This document shows positions 1 to 5,936 of a stretch of 13,361 nucleotides of DNA, piece by piece; the stretch's first letter is position 1, and the number at the start of each line of letters is the position of its first letter. Both the position numbers and the translations under genes were made by a program. Source of the DNA: Spirochaetales bacterium (GTDB taxonomy: Bacteria; Spirochaetota; Spirochaetia; DSM-27196; SLST01). Under the pieces are notes generated by a model. The model had not been told where the DNA came from. It ran no database searches and worked only from the letters and a program-made list of their open reading frames with translations. The DNA lies in the NCBI GenBank assembly GCA_028284845.1, contig JANQQY010000066.1, positions 1 to 13,361 on the forward strand, written 5' to 3'.

Positions 1-204
1 AAGCGGCGAGGGGTCGCGGGATGATCCGCACGTGCTCCCCCACCTGGACGCGCGCCGACGCGTTCCTACTCGTCCGGCGTATGGGAAGGAGCGGTCGACA
101 AAGATGATGCTCGGATGCCGGCGAGGCGGGTAGTCGGTTGGCTGCCGGGAGGCAACGCACCAGAGGAGACGAGGTGATGCGGATTCGGGGCCTGCCGGGA
201 GGGC
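1..204. other. Unassigned GC-rich region
   Basis: I cannot assign a gene here. A plus-strand frame is open from base 2 to a TAG at 131-133 and could be the 3' end of a gene starting outside the window, but its 43 codons resemble nothing I recognise. One minus-strand frame is also open to the window edge without a convincing start. The 11-mer CTGCCGGGAGG occurs twice, at 142-152 and 192-202, each in a GC-rich setting that could fold. In many bacteria the SRP RNA and dnaX lie beside tRNA-Ser genes, so I looked for the SRP core (GGAA tetraloop, AGCAGCC side) on both strands and did not find it. Confidence 0.3.
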
Positions 205-234
205 AAAAAAAAGGCTGCCTCTATGAGACAACCT
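205..234 (-). terminator. Intrinsic terminator of the tRNA operon
   Basis: Read on the minus strand, AGGTTGTCTC (225-234) pairs with GAGGCAGCCT (212-221) around a three-base ATA loop. This gives a 10-bp stem with two G-U pairs, followed at once by a run of eight T (205-212). It begins three bases after the discriminator base of tRNA-Arg. The layout is that of a Rho-independent terminator ending the three-tRNA transcript. Confidence 0.88.
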
Positions 235-236
235 CG

Positions 237-310
237 CATGCCCAAGTGGACTCGAACCACCGACCTCCAGGTCCGCAACCTGGCGCTCTATCCAGCTGAG
301 CTATGGGCAC
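237..310 (-). tRNA. tRNA-Arg (anticodon GCG)
   Basis: This 74-nt cloverleaf has acceptor GTGCCCA with TGGGCAT (G1-U72 wobble), D-stem GCTC/GAGC, anticodon stem CCAGG/CCTGG with loop TTGCGGA, and a T-arm with loop TTCGAGT. Loop positions 34-36 are GCG, which reads CGC and CGU. A20 in the D-loop (AGCTGGATA), C35 and discriminator G73 fit known bacterial arginine identity elements. CCA is not encoded; the genomic bases after G73 are CGA. It is the last tRNA of the operon. G34 is unusual, because bacteria normally read CGN arginine codons with an A34 (inosine) tRNA. Confidence 0.93.
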
Positions 311-321
311 AAGCCAAAAGA

Positions 322-408
322 CGGAGAGGGAGGGATTCGAACCCTCGGTACGCGTAAGCGTACAACTCCTTAGCAGGGAGCCCGATTCAGCCACTCTCGC
401 ACCTCTCC
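322..408 (-). tRNA. tRNA-Ser (anticodon GCT)
   Basis: This 87-nt class II tRNA has acceptor GGAGAGG/CCTCTCC with discriminator G73. The anticodon stem is GCTCC/GGAGT and its loop CTGCTAA gives anticodon GCU for AGC/AGU serine codons. It has the long variable arm typical of tRNA-Ser and T-arm GAGGG/CCCTC with loop TTCGAAT. CCA is not encoded. It is the middle tRNA of the operon, 11 bases before tRNA-Arg. Confidence 0.96.
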
Positions 409-423
409 AGATGGCCGTCGTAG

Positions 424-508
424 CGGAGAGAGTGGGATTCGAACCCACGGAACCTTGCGGTTCAACGGTTTTCAAGACCGCCTCTTTCGACCACTCAGAC
501 ACCTCTCC
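424..508 (-). tRNA. tRNA-Ser (anticodon TGA)
   Basis: This 85-nt class II tRNA has acceptor GGAGAGG/TCTCTCC (one G-U pair) and discriminator G73. The anticodon stem is GCGGT/ACCGT and its loop CTTGAAA gives anticodon UGA for UCN serine codons. It has a long variable arm and T-arm GTGGG/CCCAC with loop TTCGAAT. It is the first gene of the operon, about 20 bases downstream of the promoter's -10 box and 15 bases before tRNA-Ser(GCT). CCA is not encoded. Confidence 0.96.
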
Positions 509-527
509 GAATGCTGAACGGGAGGAC

Positions 528-556
528 AATATAGGTTGTGAGGGGGGCTCTGTCAA
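528..556 (-). promoter_or_regulatory. Promoter of the tRNA Ser-Ser-Arg operon
   Basis: On the minus strand a perfect -35 box TTGACA (551-556) is separated by exactly 17 bases from -10 box TATATT (528-533, five of six consensus). Transcription should start near 521, about 13 bases before the first tRNA. It lies just past the lysM stop codon (580), so the tRNAs have their own strong promoter rather than depending on read-through. The spacer contains six consecutive C. Confidence 0.87.
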
Positions 557-579
557 TGGAAGGGCCTTGGTGCGGGGCG

Positions 580-1422
580 CTACCGCCGGTTTGGCGGCAA
601 TCCGAACCGGTCGACGTAACTGCGGACCTCGTCCAAATCTTGTTGCGCGATCGCATTCGCCTGGTCATCCAGCAACGACTCGCTGTACCGGAGACCGGAG
701 TAGAGCACCCATCTCGCATTGTTGCCACGAGTTCGTCCAAGACGGTCGAGCCACCACTCCGGCTGGCCCTGGCCGAGACCTACCGCATCGCTCCCGAGAT
801 CGCGGTAGTGTTGATAGGCGGCAACGTGCGCTGAGGCGAGCTGATCTCGATGCGCCGGCGTGAGCGGTGATTCAATGTCGACCCAATCAGGAATGGTGAT
901 CGTTGAGCCCGGTTGGAGGTAGTCGGGATCGGTGATGGCGGCGTCGTTTGCGACGAGCAGGAGTGGCCAGAGGAAGGGATCGCTCCAGGTGGCGCCGGCG
1001 ATTGAGTAGAGGGAGTCGCCTTCCCGGACGGTGACCGTGCTGCCGGGCACTCCGCGAGGACCTGCGTCCGACTGTTCCACGGGCTCGGGCGGTGCTTCCT
1101 CGAGGTCCTCTTCTTCGGGTTCGGGGTTTGGCTGGGGTTCGGGCGGCGCATCAGCGACCGGCTCTGCGTTTGATTCGGATTCGGACTGTGGTTCCGGGAC
1201 GTCGGTCATCTCTTCCGTCTCGCCGGTGTCGGTTGTCGCGCTCTCTTCTTCGGGCTCGGTCGCTGGGTCGAGCGCCGGGTTGGGAGCTGCGCTGGAATCA
1301 GTGCTCGTGACGGCGGTTCTCGTGCCGGGCGCGAAGGGGTTCGCTACGAGCAGGACGACGCCTGCGGCAACAAGAAGGGAAATACCGGCAATGACGAGTA
1401 ATGGAAGGCCGCTCCGCTGCAT
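580..1422 (-). CDS. Membrane-anchored LysM-domain protein
   Basis: The 280-residue product starts with one hydrophobic segment (about residues 6-27, LPLLVIAGISLLVAAG), then an 85-residue linker rich in Glu, Pro, Ser and Thr. A LysM domain follows at about 129-179, with the signature VREGDSLYSIA and ending PGSTITIPDWV. The C-terminal 100 residues are helical and rich in Ala, Asp and Arg, with no family I recognise. LysM domains bind peptidoglycan, so the likely form is a single-pass inner-membrane protein reaching the wall through an acidic spacer; the cellular job is unknown. ATG 1422 was chosen because GGAG lies five bases upstream and a good promoter (1438-1466) fits it. ATG 1449 would add nine residues but lies inside or upstream of that promoter. 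It is divergent from mpg. Confidence 0.8.
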   Translation of the reverse strand: MQRSGLPLLVIAGISLLVAAGVVLLVANPFAPGTRTAVTSTDSSAAPNPALDPATEPEEESATTDTGETEEMTDVPEPQSESESNAEPVADAPPEPQPNPEPEEEDLEEAPPEPVEQSDAGPRGVPGSTVTVREGDSLYSIAGATWSDPFLWPLLLVANDAAITDPDYLQPGSTITIPDWVDIESPLTPAHRDQLASAHVAAYQHYRDLGSDAVGLGQGQPEWWLDRLGRTRGNNARWVLYSGLRYSESLLDDQANAIAQQDLDEVRSYVDRFGLPPNRR

Positions 1423-1437
1423 ATGCGCTCCGCCTGA

Positions 1438-1466
1438 AGTATCGGTCATCCGTTGTCCGCTGTCCA
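1438..1466 (-). promoter_or_regulatory. Predicted promoter of the LysM gene
   Basis: On the minus strand, -35 TGGACA (1461-1466, five of six) and -10 GATACT (1438-1443, four of six) are 17 bases apart. Transcription should start around 1431, giving a leader of about 9 bases before ATG 1422. It overlaps the predicted mpg promoter on the other strand. Confidence 0.55.
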
Positions 1467-1482
1467 CAGAACGCCGTATCCT
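1453..1482 (+). promoter_or_regulatory. Possible mpg promoter (leaderless layout)
   Basis: The -35-like TTGTCC (1453-1458) and -10-like TATCCT (1477-1482) are 18 bases apart, each matching four of six consensus bases. The predicted start of transcription falls at about 1489-1490, on the GTG start codon. The match is weak and rests partly on its position. Confidence 0.35.
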
Positions 1483-1489
1483 CGCCTCT

Positions 1490-2179
1490 GTGATACATGC
1501 GCTCTCACGCAGATTCTTTGGGCGCGACCCGGTGGAGGTTGCGCCGGAGATGCTCGGCCTTATCATCGTTCGTCGACAGCACGGCTCGATTCTCGCTGGG
1601 AGAATCGTTGAGACGGAGGCGTACCGAGCGGACGACCCGGCGTCGCATTCATTCCGCGGCGAGACACCTCGAAATCGAGCGATGTTCCTGTCGCCCGGAT
1701 TCGCCTACGTCTATCTGATCTACGGCGTTCATCATTGCCTCAATGTGGTATGCCGGGAGGAGGGAGTTGGTGAGGCGGTCTTGATCCGGGCATTGGAGCC
1801 GGTTCGAGGCGTTGAGTTGATGGAGAGGAACCGATTTGGAGATCGCGAGCAATCGGGGCCGATTGGACGCACGGCTCGCGCGACGAGTCGTGGGCGCCTG
1901 ACCTCTGGGCCGGGAGTGCTCTGTCAGGCGCTCGGGATCACACGGGAGCTTCACGACGGACTCAACCTGTTGCATGGAGAGTCAGACGGTGCAAGCCTCT
2001 GGATCGAGTCGGGCGAAGGGGTAGGGATGCAGTCGAGTCAACGGCCTCCGGTGTCGATCGCAAGCGGCCCCCGAATCGGTATCACAAAGGCGGTCGATCG
2101 GCCATGGCGTTTCTGGATTGAGGGATGCGATTGGGTCTCCCGGGGACCTAGTCGAGGCGGGCGCCGGCGATCTCAATGA
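1490..2179 (+). CDS. mpg: 3-methyladenine DNA glycosylase (AAG/MPG family)
   Basis: This base-excision repair enzyme removes alkylated purines such as 3-methyladenine, leaving an abasic site. The 229-residue protein fits the family's usual size. Diagnostic segments are GRIVETEAY (37-45), DPASHSF (49-55), RNRAMF, YVYLIYGVHHCLNVV (73-87), LTSGPGVLCQALGIT and the ending RFWIEGCDWVS. By alignment with human AAG, E43 corresponds to catalytic Glu125 and Y45 to the intercalating Tyr127. GTG 1490 was chosen because the family homology begins at once (ALSRRFFGRDPVEVAPE) and the frame upstream is the shadow of the lysM gene. No Shine-Dalgarno is visible. The last 32 bases overlap the 3' end of convergent parB. 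Its direction is head-on to the predicted replication fork. Confidence 0.9.
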   Translation: MIHALSRRFFGRDPVEVAPEMLGLIIVRRQHGSILAGRIVETEAYRADDPASHSFRGETPRNRAMFLSPGFAYVYLIYGVHHCLNVVCREEGVGEAVLIRALEPVRGVELMERNRFGDREQSGPIGRTARATSRGRLTSGPGVLCQALGITRELHDGLNLLHGESDGASLWIESGEGVGMQSSQRPPVSIASGPRIGITKAVDRPWRFWIEGCDWVSRGPSRGGRRRSQ

Positions 2180-3071
2180 TTCGCTCAAGATCTTCAACCG
2201 AGAGGTAGGGAATCTCGATTCGCCCTTTCTCGTCACTACCCCGAATGGTCACGCGCGTCCCAAAATGGTCAATAAGGACTTGTTGGATTTTTTGGAGTTC
2301 TACACTCAAGGGTGAAGAAGCGAGGCGGGCTTCCGGAGGGAGGCTTACCTGATTCTCGGACTCGGGGATGGGGTCGGGATTTGTCCCCGTTGTCTCGGCC
2401 GGGGCGTTGAGGTGTCGCACGAGGGTCTCGGTCTCGCGAACGGTTAGGTTGCCGGAGACGATCCGCTCGAGGAGTTCACGGCGCTGAGCCTCTGTCTGCA
2501 TGGAGACGATCTGCCGAGCGTGTCCGGCGCTGATCGAACCGGACGCAATGGAGTCCTGGATGTCGGACTCGAGTCTGAGGAGCCGAAGGGAGTTTGCAAC
2601 CGACGAACGACTCTTGCCCAACCGCTTGGCAAGTTCCTCCTGCGTTGACCCGGAGAGTTCAAGCGCGCTGTTGAGAGCTTGGGCCTCATCGATTGGGTTC
2701 AGGTCTTCGCGCTGAATGTTCTCAATGAGTGCAATCTCGAGCTTCTCTTCCTCACTAAAGGTCTGGCTGATAATGGGGACATCAGAGAGGCCGGCGAGCT
2801 TCGCCGCACGATACCGGCGCTCGCCGGCGATGATCGTGAAGGTGCCGTCGCCGTTCTCTTCAGCAAGGATCGGCTGGATGATCCCGCGTTCCCGAATCGA
2901 GTCGGCGAGCTCTTGAAGCGAAGCGTCGTTGAAGGATGTGCGTGGTTGGTGCGGATTCGGATGTAACTGATCGATTCCGACCTGCTGGATGCTCGACAGG
3001 TTCTCAAGTTGGTCGAGGGGTCGACCTTGGAGAAGCGCGTCGATTCCCTTTCCGAGTCTACGCTTGGACAC
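2148..3071 (-). CDS. parB: Chromosome partitioning protein ParB (Spo0J)
   Basis: This centromere-binding CTPase loads at parS, spreads along DNA and, with ParA, segregates the newly copied origin. In the 307 residues I see the N-terminal KRRLGKGIDALL (3-14; this region contacts ParA in known homologues), the ParB/Srx CTP-binding part with GERRYRAAK (83-91), ENIQREDLNPIDEA (117-130), a parS-reading helix-turn-helix around 142-165 (TQEELAKRLGKSRSSVANSL) and a C-terminal dimerisation segment after a Pro-rich linker (223-250). The start is GTG 3071, with strong AGGAGG nine bases upstream inside parA. It overlaps parA by 14 bases, so translation is probably coupled. A matching parS is at 7672-7687. 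Confidence 0.96.
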   Translation of the reverse strand: MSKRRLGKGIDALLQGRPLDQLENLSSIQQVGIDQLHPNPHQPRTSFNDASLQELADSIRERGIIQPILAEENGDGTFTIIAGERRYRAAKLAGLSDVPIISQTFSEEEKLEIALIENIQREDLNPIDEAQALNSALELSGSTQEELAKRLGKSRSSVANSLRLLRLESDIQDSIASGSISAGHARQIVSMQTEAQRRELLERIVSGNLTVRETETLVRHLNAPAETTGTNPDPIPESENQVSLPPEARLASSPLSVELQKIQQVLIDHFGTRVTIRGSDEKGRIEIPYLSVEDLERIIEIAGARLD

Positions 3072-3819
3072 GGTCGAGCACCTCCTCGCTCAGTTTCTGG
3101 TAGCTGCGCGCTCCAACGCAATCGGGGTCGTACTGGTGGACCGGCTGGCCATGAGACGGTGCCTCAGAAAGTCGAACGTTGCGCGGGATGATCGTCCGAA
3201 ACACACGCTTTCCAAAGTAGCCGATGACCTCTTGCACGACATCTTGTGCGAGTCGTGTTCGCGAATCGTACATCGTAAAGAAGATTCCAAGAATGCCGAG
3301 CTGCCGGTTGAGTCCGCCTTGGATTCGCTTGATGTTCTGAAGCAGCTGTGCGAGGCCTTCCATCGCAAAGTACTCGCATTGAAGGGGAATAAGAACACTG
3401 TCCGAGGCCGTGAGGCCGTTGACCGTCAGTACACCAAGGGATGGCGGGCAGTCGATGAGAATGAAGTCGTAGGCGTCCCGAACCGACTCGAGTGCCTTCT
3501 TCAAATAGAGCTCACGATCCTCAAGCTCAACGAGCTCCACATTGGCGCCGCTGAGATTGATACTCGAAGGCACGACATGGAGGCCGGTAACGCTGGTCTC
3601 TTGCGTGACCTGCTCTACGGGAGTGCCGTTCGTGATCGATTCGTAGATGCCCTCTCTCGTTCCGTCGGCCCCAACGGCGCTCGAGAGGTTTCCCTGCGGA
3701 TCAAAGTCGACGAGGAGGACCTTCTTTCCGGCCTCCGCGAGGTACGCTCCAATGTTTACGGCTGAAGTGGTCTTGCCCACTCCACCCTTCTGATTCGCGA
3801 AGACAACGGTCGTTCCCAT
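3058..3819 (-). CDS. parA: Chromosome partitioning ATPase ParA (Soj)
   Basis: A 253-residue ParA/MinD-type P-loop ATPase that dimerises on the nucleoid with ATP and is released by ParB. The deviant Walker A KGGVGKTT (11-18) has the signature first Lys. Walker A' is VLLVDFDPQGN (34-44, D40) and Walker B is FILIDCPPSLG (119-129, D123). There is no N-terminal DNA-binding extension, so it is the short chromosomal (type Ib-like) form. It is the first gene of parAB. Upstream of ATG 3819 there is no Shine-Dalgarno, and a -10-like TATACT ends 10 bases before the start codon, so the leader may be only a few bases. Confidence 0.96.
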   Translation of the reverse strand: MGTTVVFANQKGGVGKTTSAVNIGAYLAEAGKKVLLVDFDPQGNLSSAVGADGTREGIYESITNGTPVEQVTQETSVTGLHVVPSSINLSGANVELVELEDRELYLKKALESVRDAYDFILIDCPPSLGVLTVNGLTASDSVLIPLQCEYFAMEGLAQLLQNIKRIQGGLNRQLGILGIFFTMYDSRTRLAQDVVQEVIGYFGKRVFRTIIPRNVRLSEAPSHGQPVHQYDPDCVGARSYQKLSEEVLDRVQA

Positions 3820-3829
3820 GGGTCGGATC

Positions 3830-3835
3830 AGTATA
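3830..3835 (-). promoter_or_regulatory. Possible -10 box of the parAB operon
   Basis: TATACT (five of six consensus) lies on the minus strand in the 36-base gap between the TPR gene and parA. Seventeen bases upstream is TAGTCG, a poor -35 that overlaps the TPR gene's stop codon. The expected start is near 3823, giving a leader of about four bases before the parA ATG. Confidence 0.45.
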
Positions 3836-3855
3836 ATCGAAGGTGATTGCGGCGA

Positions 3856-4710
3856 CTACTCAGCGGCAGGCTCAATCAGTTTCTCAGCCGTTGATTGATG
3901 GACGGTGCCTTCGAGTGACTGAAGGATCATCCTCGCAGAGTCGACCTCTCCCGACTCGAGCAACGAGATCCCGTAGAGAAGGGTGACGTCGGGATCGTCT
4001 TGGCTGGCAGGTGCGAGGTCGCGAAGGTCTCCCAGAACGAGCGCAACTTCGGCGTAAGCGAACTGCTCGAACAAGAGGTGCGATAGCACAATCGAATGGT
4101 CAACAAAAAACTCGGTGCGGGGATCGGGGCCAAAGAGTTCAAGCCACTCGACCGCACCACGCCAATCGCCGGCACTCGCGGCCGAGCTCCCAATCAGGAA
4201 AGCGACGCGGGGAAGTGCGCGCCGGTCCTCGAGCTCGTCGGCGTGATCAACAAGGATGTCACGCGCCTCTGCATACGATCCGGCGTCCATCAACGCGATG
4301 GCCTCGTTGATGGTTGGGTCGTCCGTGTCGAGCTCGGGGCCGCGGACTCCCATTGCGGCGGTCTGAGGAATCTCGTGGGCGCGGCCAAGAACGCGGGAGA
4401 CGCGATCAGCAATCGCCCGTGAGGCTCCGGCACCCTCGTGATCGCGAGCCGCTCTCAGGAGCGAGGTCATCGCGTACTCTCCCTCCCGACCGAGCCGGAC
4501 GAGGCGGTCGCCGGCCTGAAGCTCAACGTAGTCGCCTCTTTGCAATCGAATGATCGCGTCCGGTCCTATTTCGGCGCCAATCACAAGCTGATCGATTTGA
4601 TCGCCGATCACAAGCGACGGGTCGCCATCGACATAGACGACGAGTGATTGAGGTACAAGGGGTGAAGCGACGAGGGATAGAACCGCGAACGCGAACAACA
4701 AACGCCGCAT
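3856..4710 (-). CDS. Exported FecR-like/TPR-like protein, unknown function
   Basis: The 284-residue product begins MRRLLFAFAVLSLVASPLVP, a typical signal peptide (Arg pair, then a hydrophobic core to about residue 20). Residues 22-80 look like a small beta domain of the FecR type (alternating hydrophobics with IGDQIDQLVIGAEIG, LQRGDYVELQAGDRLVRLG). Residues 130-270 are helical repeats of TPR character, for example NEAIALMDAGSYAEARDIL, SAGDWRGAVEWLELFG and LLYGISLLESGEVDSARMIL. It is probably a periplasmic scaffold. I do not recognise a named family and assign no function. It lies 36 bases upstream of parA on the same strand but parA seems to have its own -10 box. Its own promoter (4717-4745) predicts a leaderless message. 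Confidence 0.72.
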   Translation of the reverse strand: MRRLLFAFAVLSLVASPLVPQSLVVYVDGDPSLVIGDQIDQLVIGAEIGPDAIIRLQRGDYVELQAGDRLVRLGREGEYAMTSLLRAARDHEGAGASRAIADRVSRVLGRAHEIPQTAAMGVRGPELDTDDPTINEAIALMDAGSYAEARDILVDHADELEDRRALPRVAFLIGSSAASAGDWRGAVEWLELFGPDPRTEFFVDHSIVLSHLLFEQFAYAEVALVLGDLRDLAPASQDDPDVTLLYGISLLESGEVDSARMILQSLEGTVHQSTAEKLIEPAAE

Positions 4711-4716
4711 GGCTGA

Positions 4717-4745
4717 ATCGTAGGGAATGTTACGGAGGGGGTCAA
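4717..4745 (-). promoter_or_regulatory. Promoter of the TPR gene, leaderless layout
   Basis: On the minus strand, -35 TTGACC (4740-4745, five of six) and -10 TACGAT (4717-4722, four of six) are exactly 17 bases apart. Only six bases (TCAGCC) separate the -10 box from ATG 4710, so the expected transcription start is the A of the start codon. There is no Shine-Dalgarno. The promoter fills most of the 46-base gap after the add gene. Confidence 0.65.
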
Positions 4746-4756
4746 CGCGGAGGGAA

Positions 4757-5788
4757 CTAGAGGCGGCCGACTGCCTTCTGAACTCGCTTCCAATGAACGT
4801 TCTTCTCGCTATCTGAGAGGAAGGTGCTCATCAGGTTGTTCTTCACAAGGAGCAAGATCTCGTCGCGCGAGAACCCAAGGGCTGAGGCGACTCGTTCGTA
4901 CTCCTCGTTGAGTTCCACGGAGAAGAGTACGGGATCATCCGTATTCACGGTTGCGACAACTCCCTCATCGAAGAATCGGCGGATGGGGTGGTCGGCCATC
5001 TCGCTTACGTACTTCTTTGTGATGACGTTACTGGTTGGGCAGATCTCAAGAGGAATTCGATCCTTGGCCAGACGCTCAATAAGCGAAGGATCCTGGGAGG
5101 CGCTCGTGCCGTGCCCCACACGCTCGGCTCTCAGGAGGTCGACGGCTTCCCATACCGACTCAGGCCCAACTTCTTCACCGGCGTGTGCGACGGTGTGCAG
5201 TCCGGCCTTTCGAGCTTTCGCGAACACCTCTTTGTAGTCGCGGCAGGGATGGCCAATCTCCTGCCCACCAAGCCCAATGCCGATCACACGCTTGCTCTTG
5301 TCACGCTTCGCAAAGTCGACCGTGAGATCGAGGTTCTTCATTGCGTTCTCAGGCCCGAACGACCGAGAGACATCGACGATCAGCCGAACATCTACTCCCG
5401 TCTTTTTTTCTGCCTTGTCAAACCCAGAGACGAGGGTTGAGAACATCTGCTCAAAGCTGATCATTCCGCGATTGAGAACCATCGAAGGCGATGCAAAGCC
5501 CTCGATATAGTAGATGTTGTTCTTTTGGGCGTACTTGATGACGTCGTCGACCACGTACAAGAAGTCTTCCGGCTCGCGGAAAAATGACTGCACGAACCAG
5601 AACGATTCGAGCATGCTTGCGAGACTCCCAATGTTCGAGAAGTCAGTCAGGCTGTTCGTCTTTGCGTCGTGAGGAATGTCGTACTTGTCCATCAACTCGC
5701 GGTACGAGTCGGAAGTCACACACGCCTCAATATGGAGGTGAATCTCTGTCTTTGGAATCGAGGCTATGTACTTCTGCAGACCACCCAT
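4757..5788 (-). CDS. Adenosine/adenine deaminase family hydrolase
   Basis: This is a 343-residue TIM-barrel amidohydrolase that should use zinc to deaminate an adenine-type nucleoside or base. Predicted zinc and catalytic residues are all present: H17 and H19 (KTEIHLHIEA), H202 and E205 (TVAHAGEE), H226 (RVGHGT), and D284-D285 (VNTDDP). GIGLGGQE (170-177) and CPTSNV (250-255) place it nearer the adenosine-deaminase-like/adenine deaminase/aminodeoxyfutalosine deaminase branch than E. coli Add, so the substrate is uncertain. The first motif reads HIEA where most relatives have HL(D/E)G. A clear AAGGGAGAA Shine-Dalgarno precedes ATG 5788. The gene is more Lys-rich and visibly lower in G+C than its neighbours. 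It is divergent from the second add gene. Confidence 0.85.
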   Translation of the reverse strand: MGGLQKYIASIPKTEIHLHIEACVTSDSYRELMDKYDIPHDAKTNSLTDFSNIGSLASMLESFWFVQSFFREPEDFLYVVDDVIKYAQKNNIYYIEGFASPSMVLNRGMISFEQMFSTLVSGFDKAEKKTGVDVRLIVDVSRSFGPENAMKNLDLTVDFAKRDKSKRVIGIGLGGQEIGHPCRDYKEVFAKARKAGLHTVAHAGEEVGPESVWEAVDLLRAERVGHGTSASQDPSLIERLAKDRIPLEICPTSNVITKKYVSEMADHPIRRFFDEGVVATVNTDDPVLFSVELNEEYERVASALGFSRDEILLLVKNNLMSTFLSDSEKNVHWKRVQKAVGRL

Positions 5789-5936
5789 TCGCAGAGTTCT
5801 CCCTTCTTAGATTTAGTCGGCATTCGGAGAGATTCGACTCACACTTTTTTTCGACAAACCCGATTGTATCACAGCGAGCCAGGCCGACCCGGCAGAAAAA
5901 GAGCCGGAAATCGGGGCGCGATTCCGTTAGATTGAG
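5789..5936. promoter_or_regulatory. Divergent promoter region of the two deaminase genes
   Basis: These 148 bases separate the two start codons and must hold both promoters unless one gene is transcribed from elsewhere. The minus-strand side has a good Shine-Dalgarno. I could not find a convincing -35/-10 pair on either strand; TGTATC (5865-5870, plus) is a possible -10 with no matching -35. A T run lies at 5845-5851, and CCGGC/GCCGG (around 5889-5908) could form a 5-bp hairpin with an A-rich loop. No operator was recognised. Confidence 0.4.

Noticed and set aside
1..204. SRP RNA (ffs) next to the tRNA-Ser genes
   Set aside because: Context was suggestive, but neither strand shows the conserved GGAA tetraloop core or the AGCAGCC side, so I did not call it. 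RNase P RNA and tmRNA signatures were also absent.
221..556. A 111-codon minus-strand open frame with segments like SEWSKEAVLKTVE and SNPTLSA
   Set aside because: This is the classic false protein made by translating tRNA genes; it spans all three tRNAs and the promoter.
1031..1489. A longer mpg product starting at ATG 1031
   Set aside because: The extra 153 residues are Ser/Gly-rich and are the antisense image of the Glu/Pro-rich lysM linker. AAG/MPG homology begins right after GTG 1490.
2989..3765. A 258-codon open frame on the plus strand antisense to parA
   Set aside because: Shadow of parA, whose Walker motifs leave no doubt about the coding strand.
5927..5933. TAGATT as the -10 box of add
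   Set aside because: It ends only three bases before ATG 5937, so transcription would start inside the gene, and no -35 lies at the right distance.
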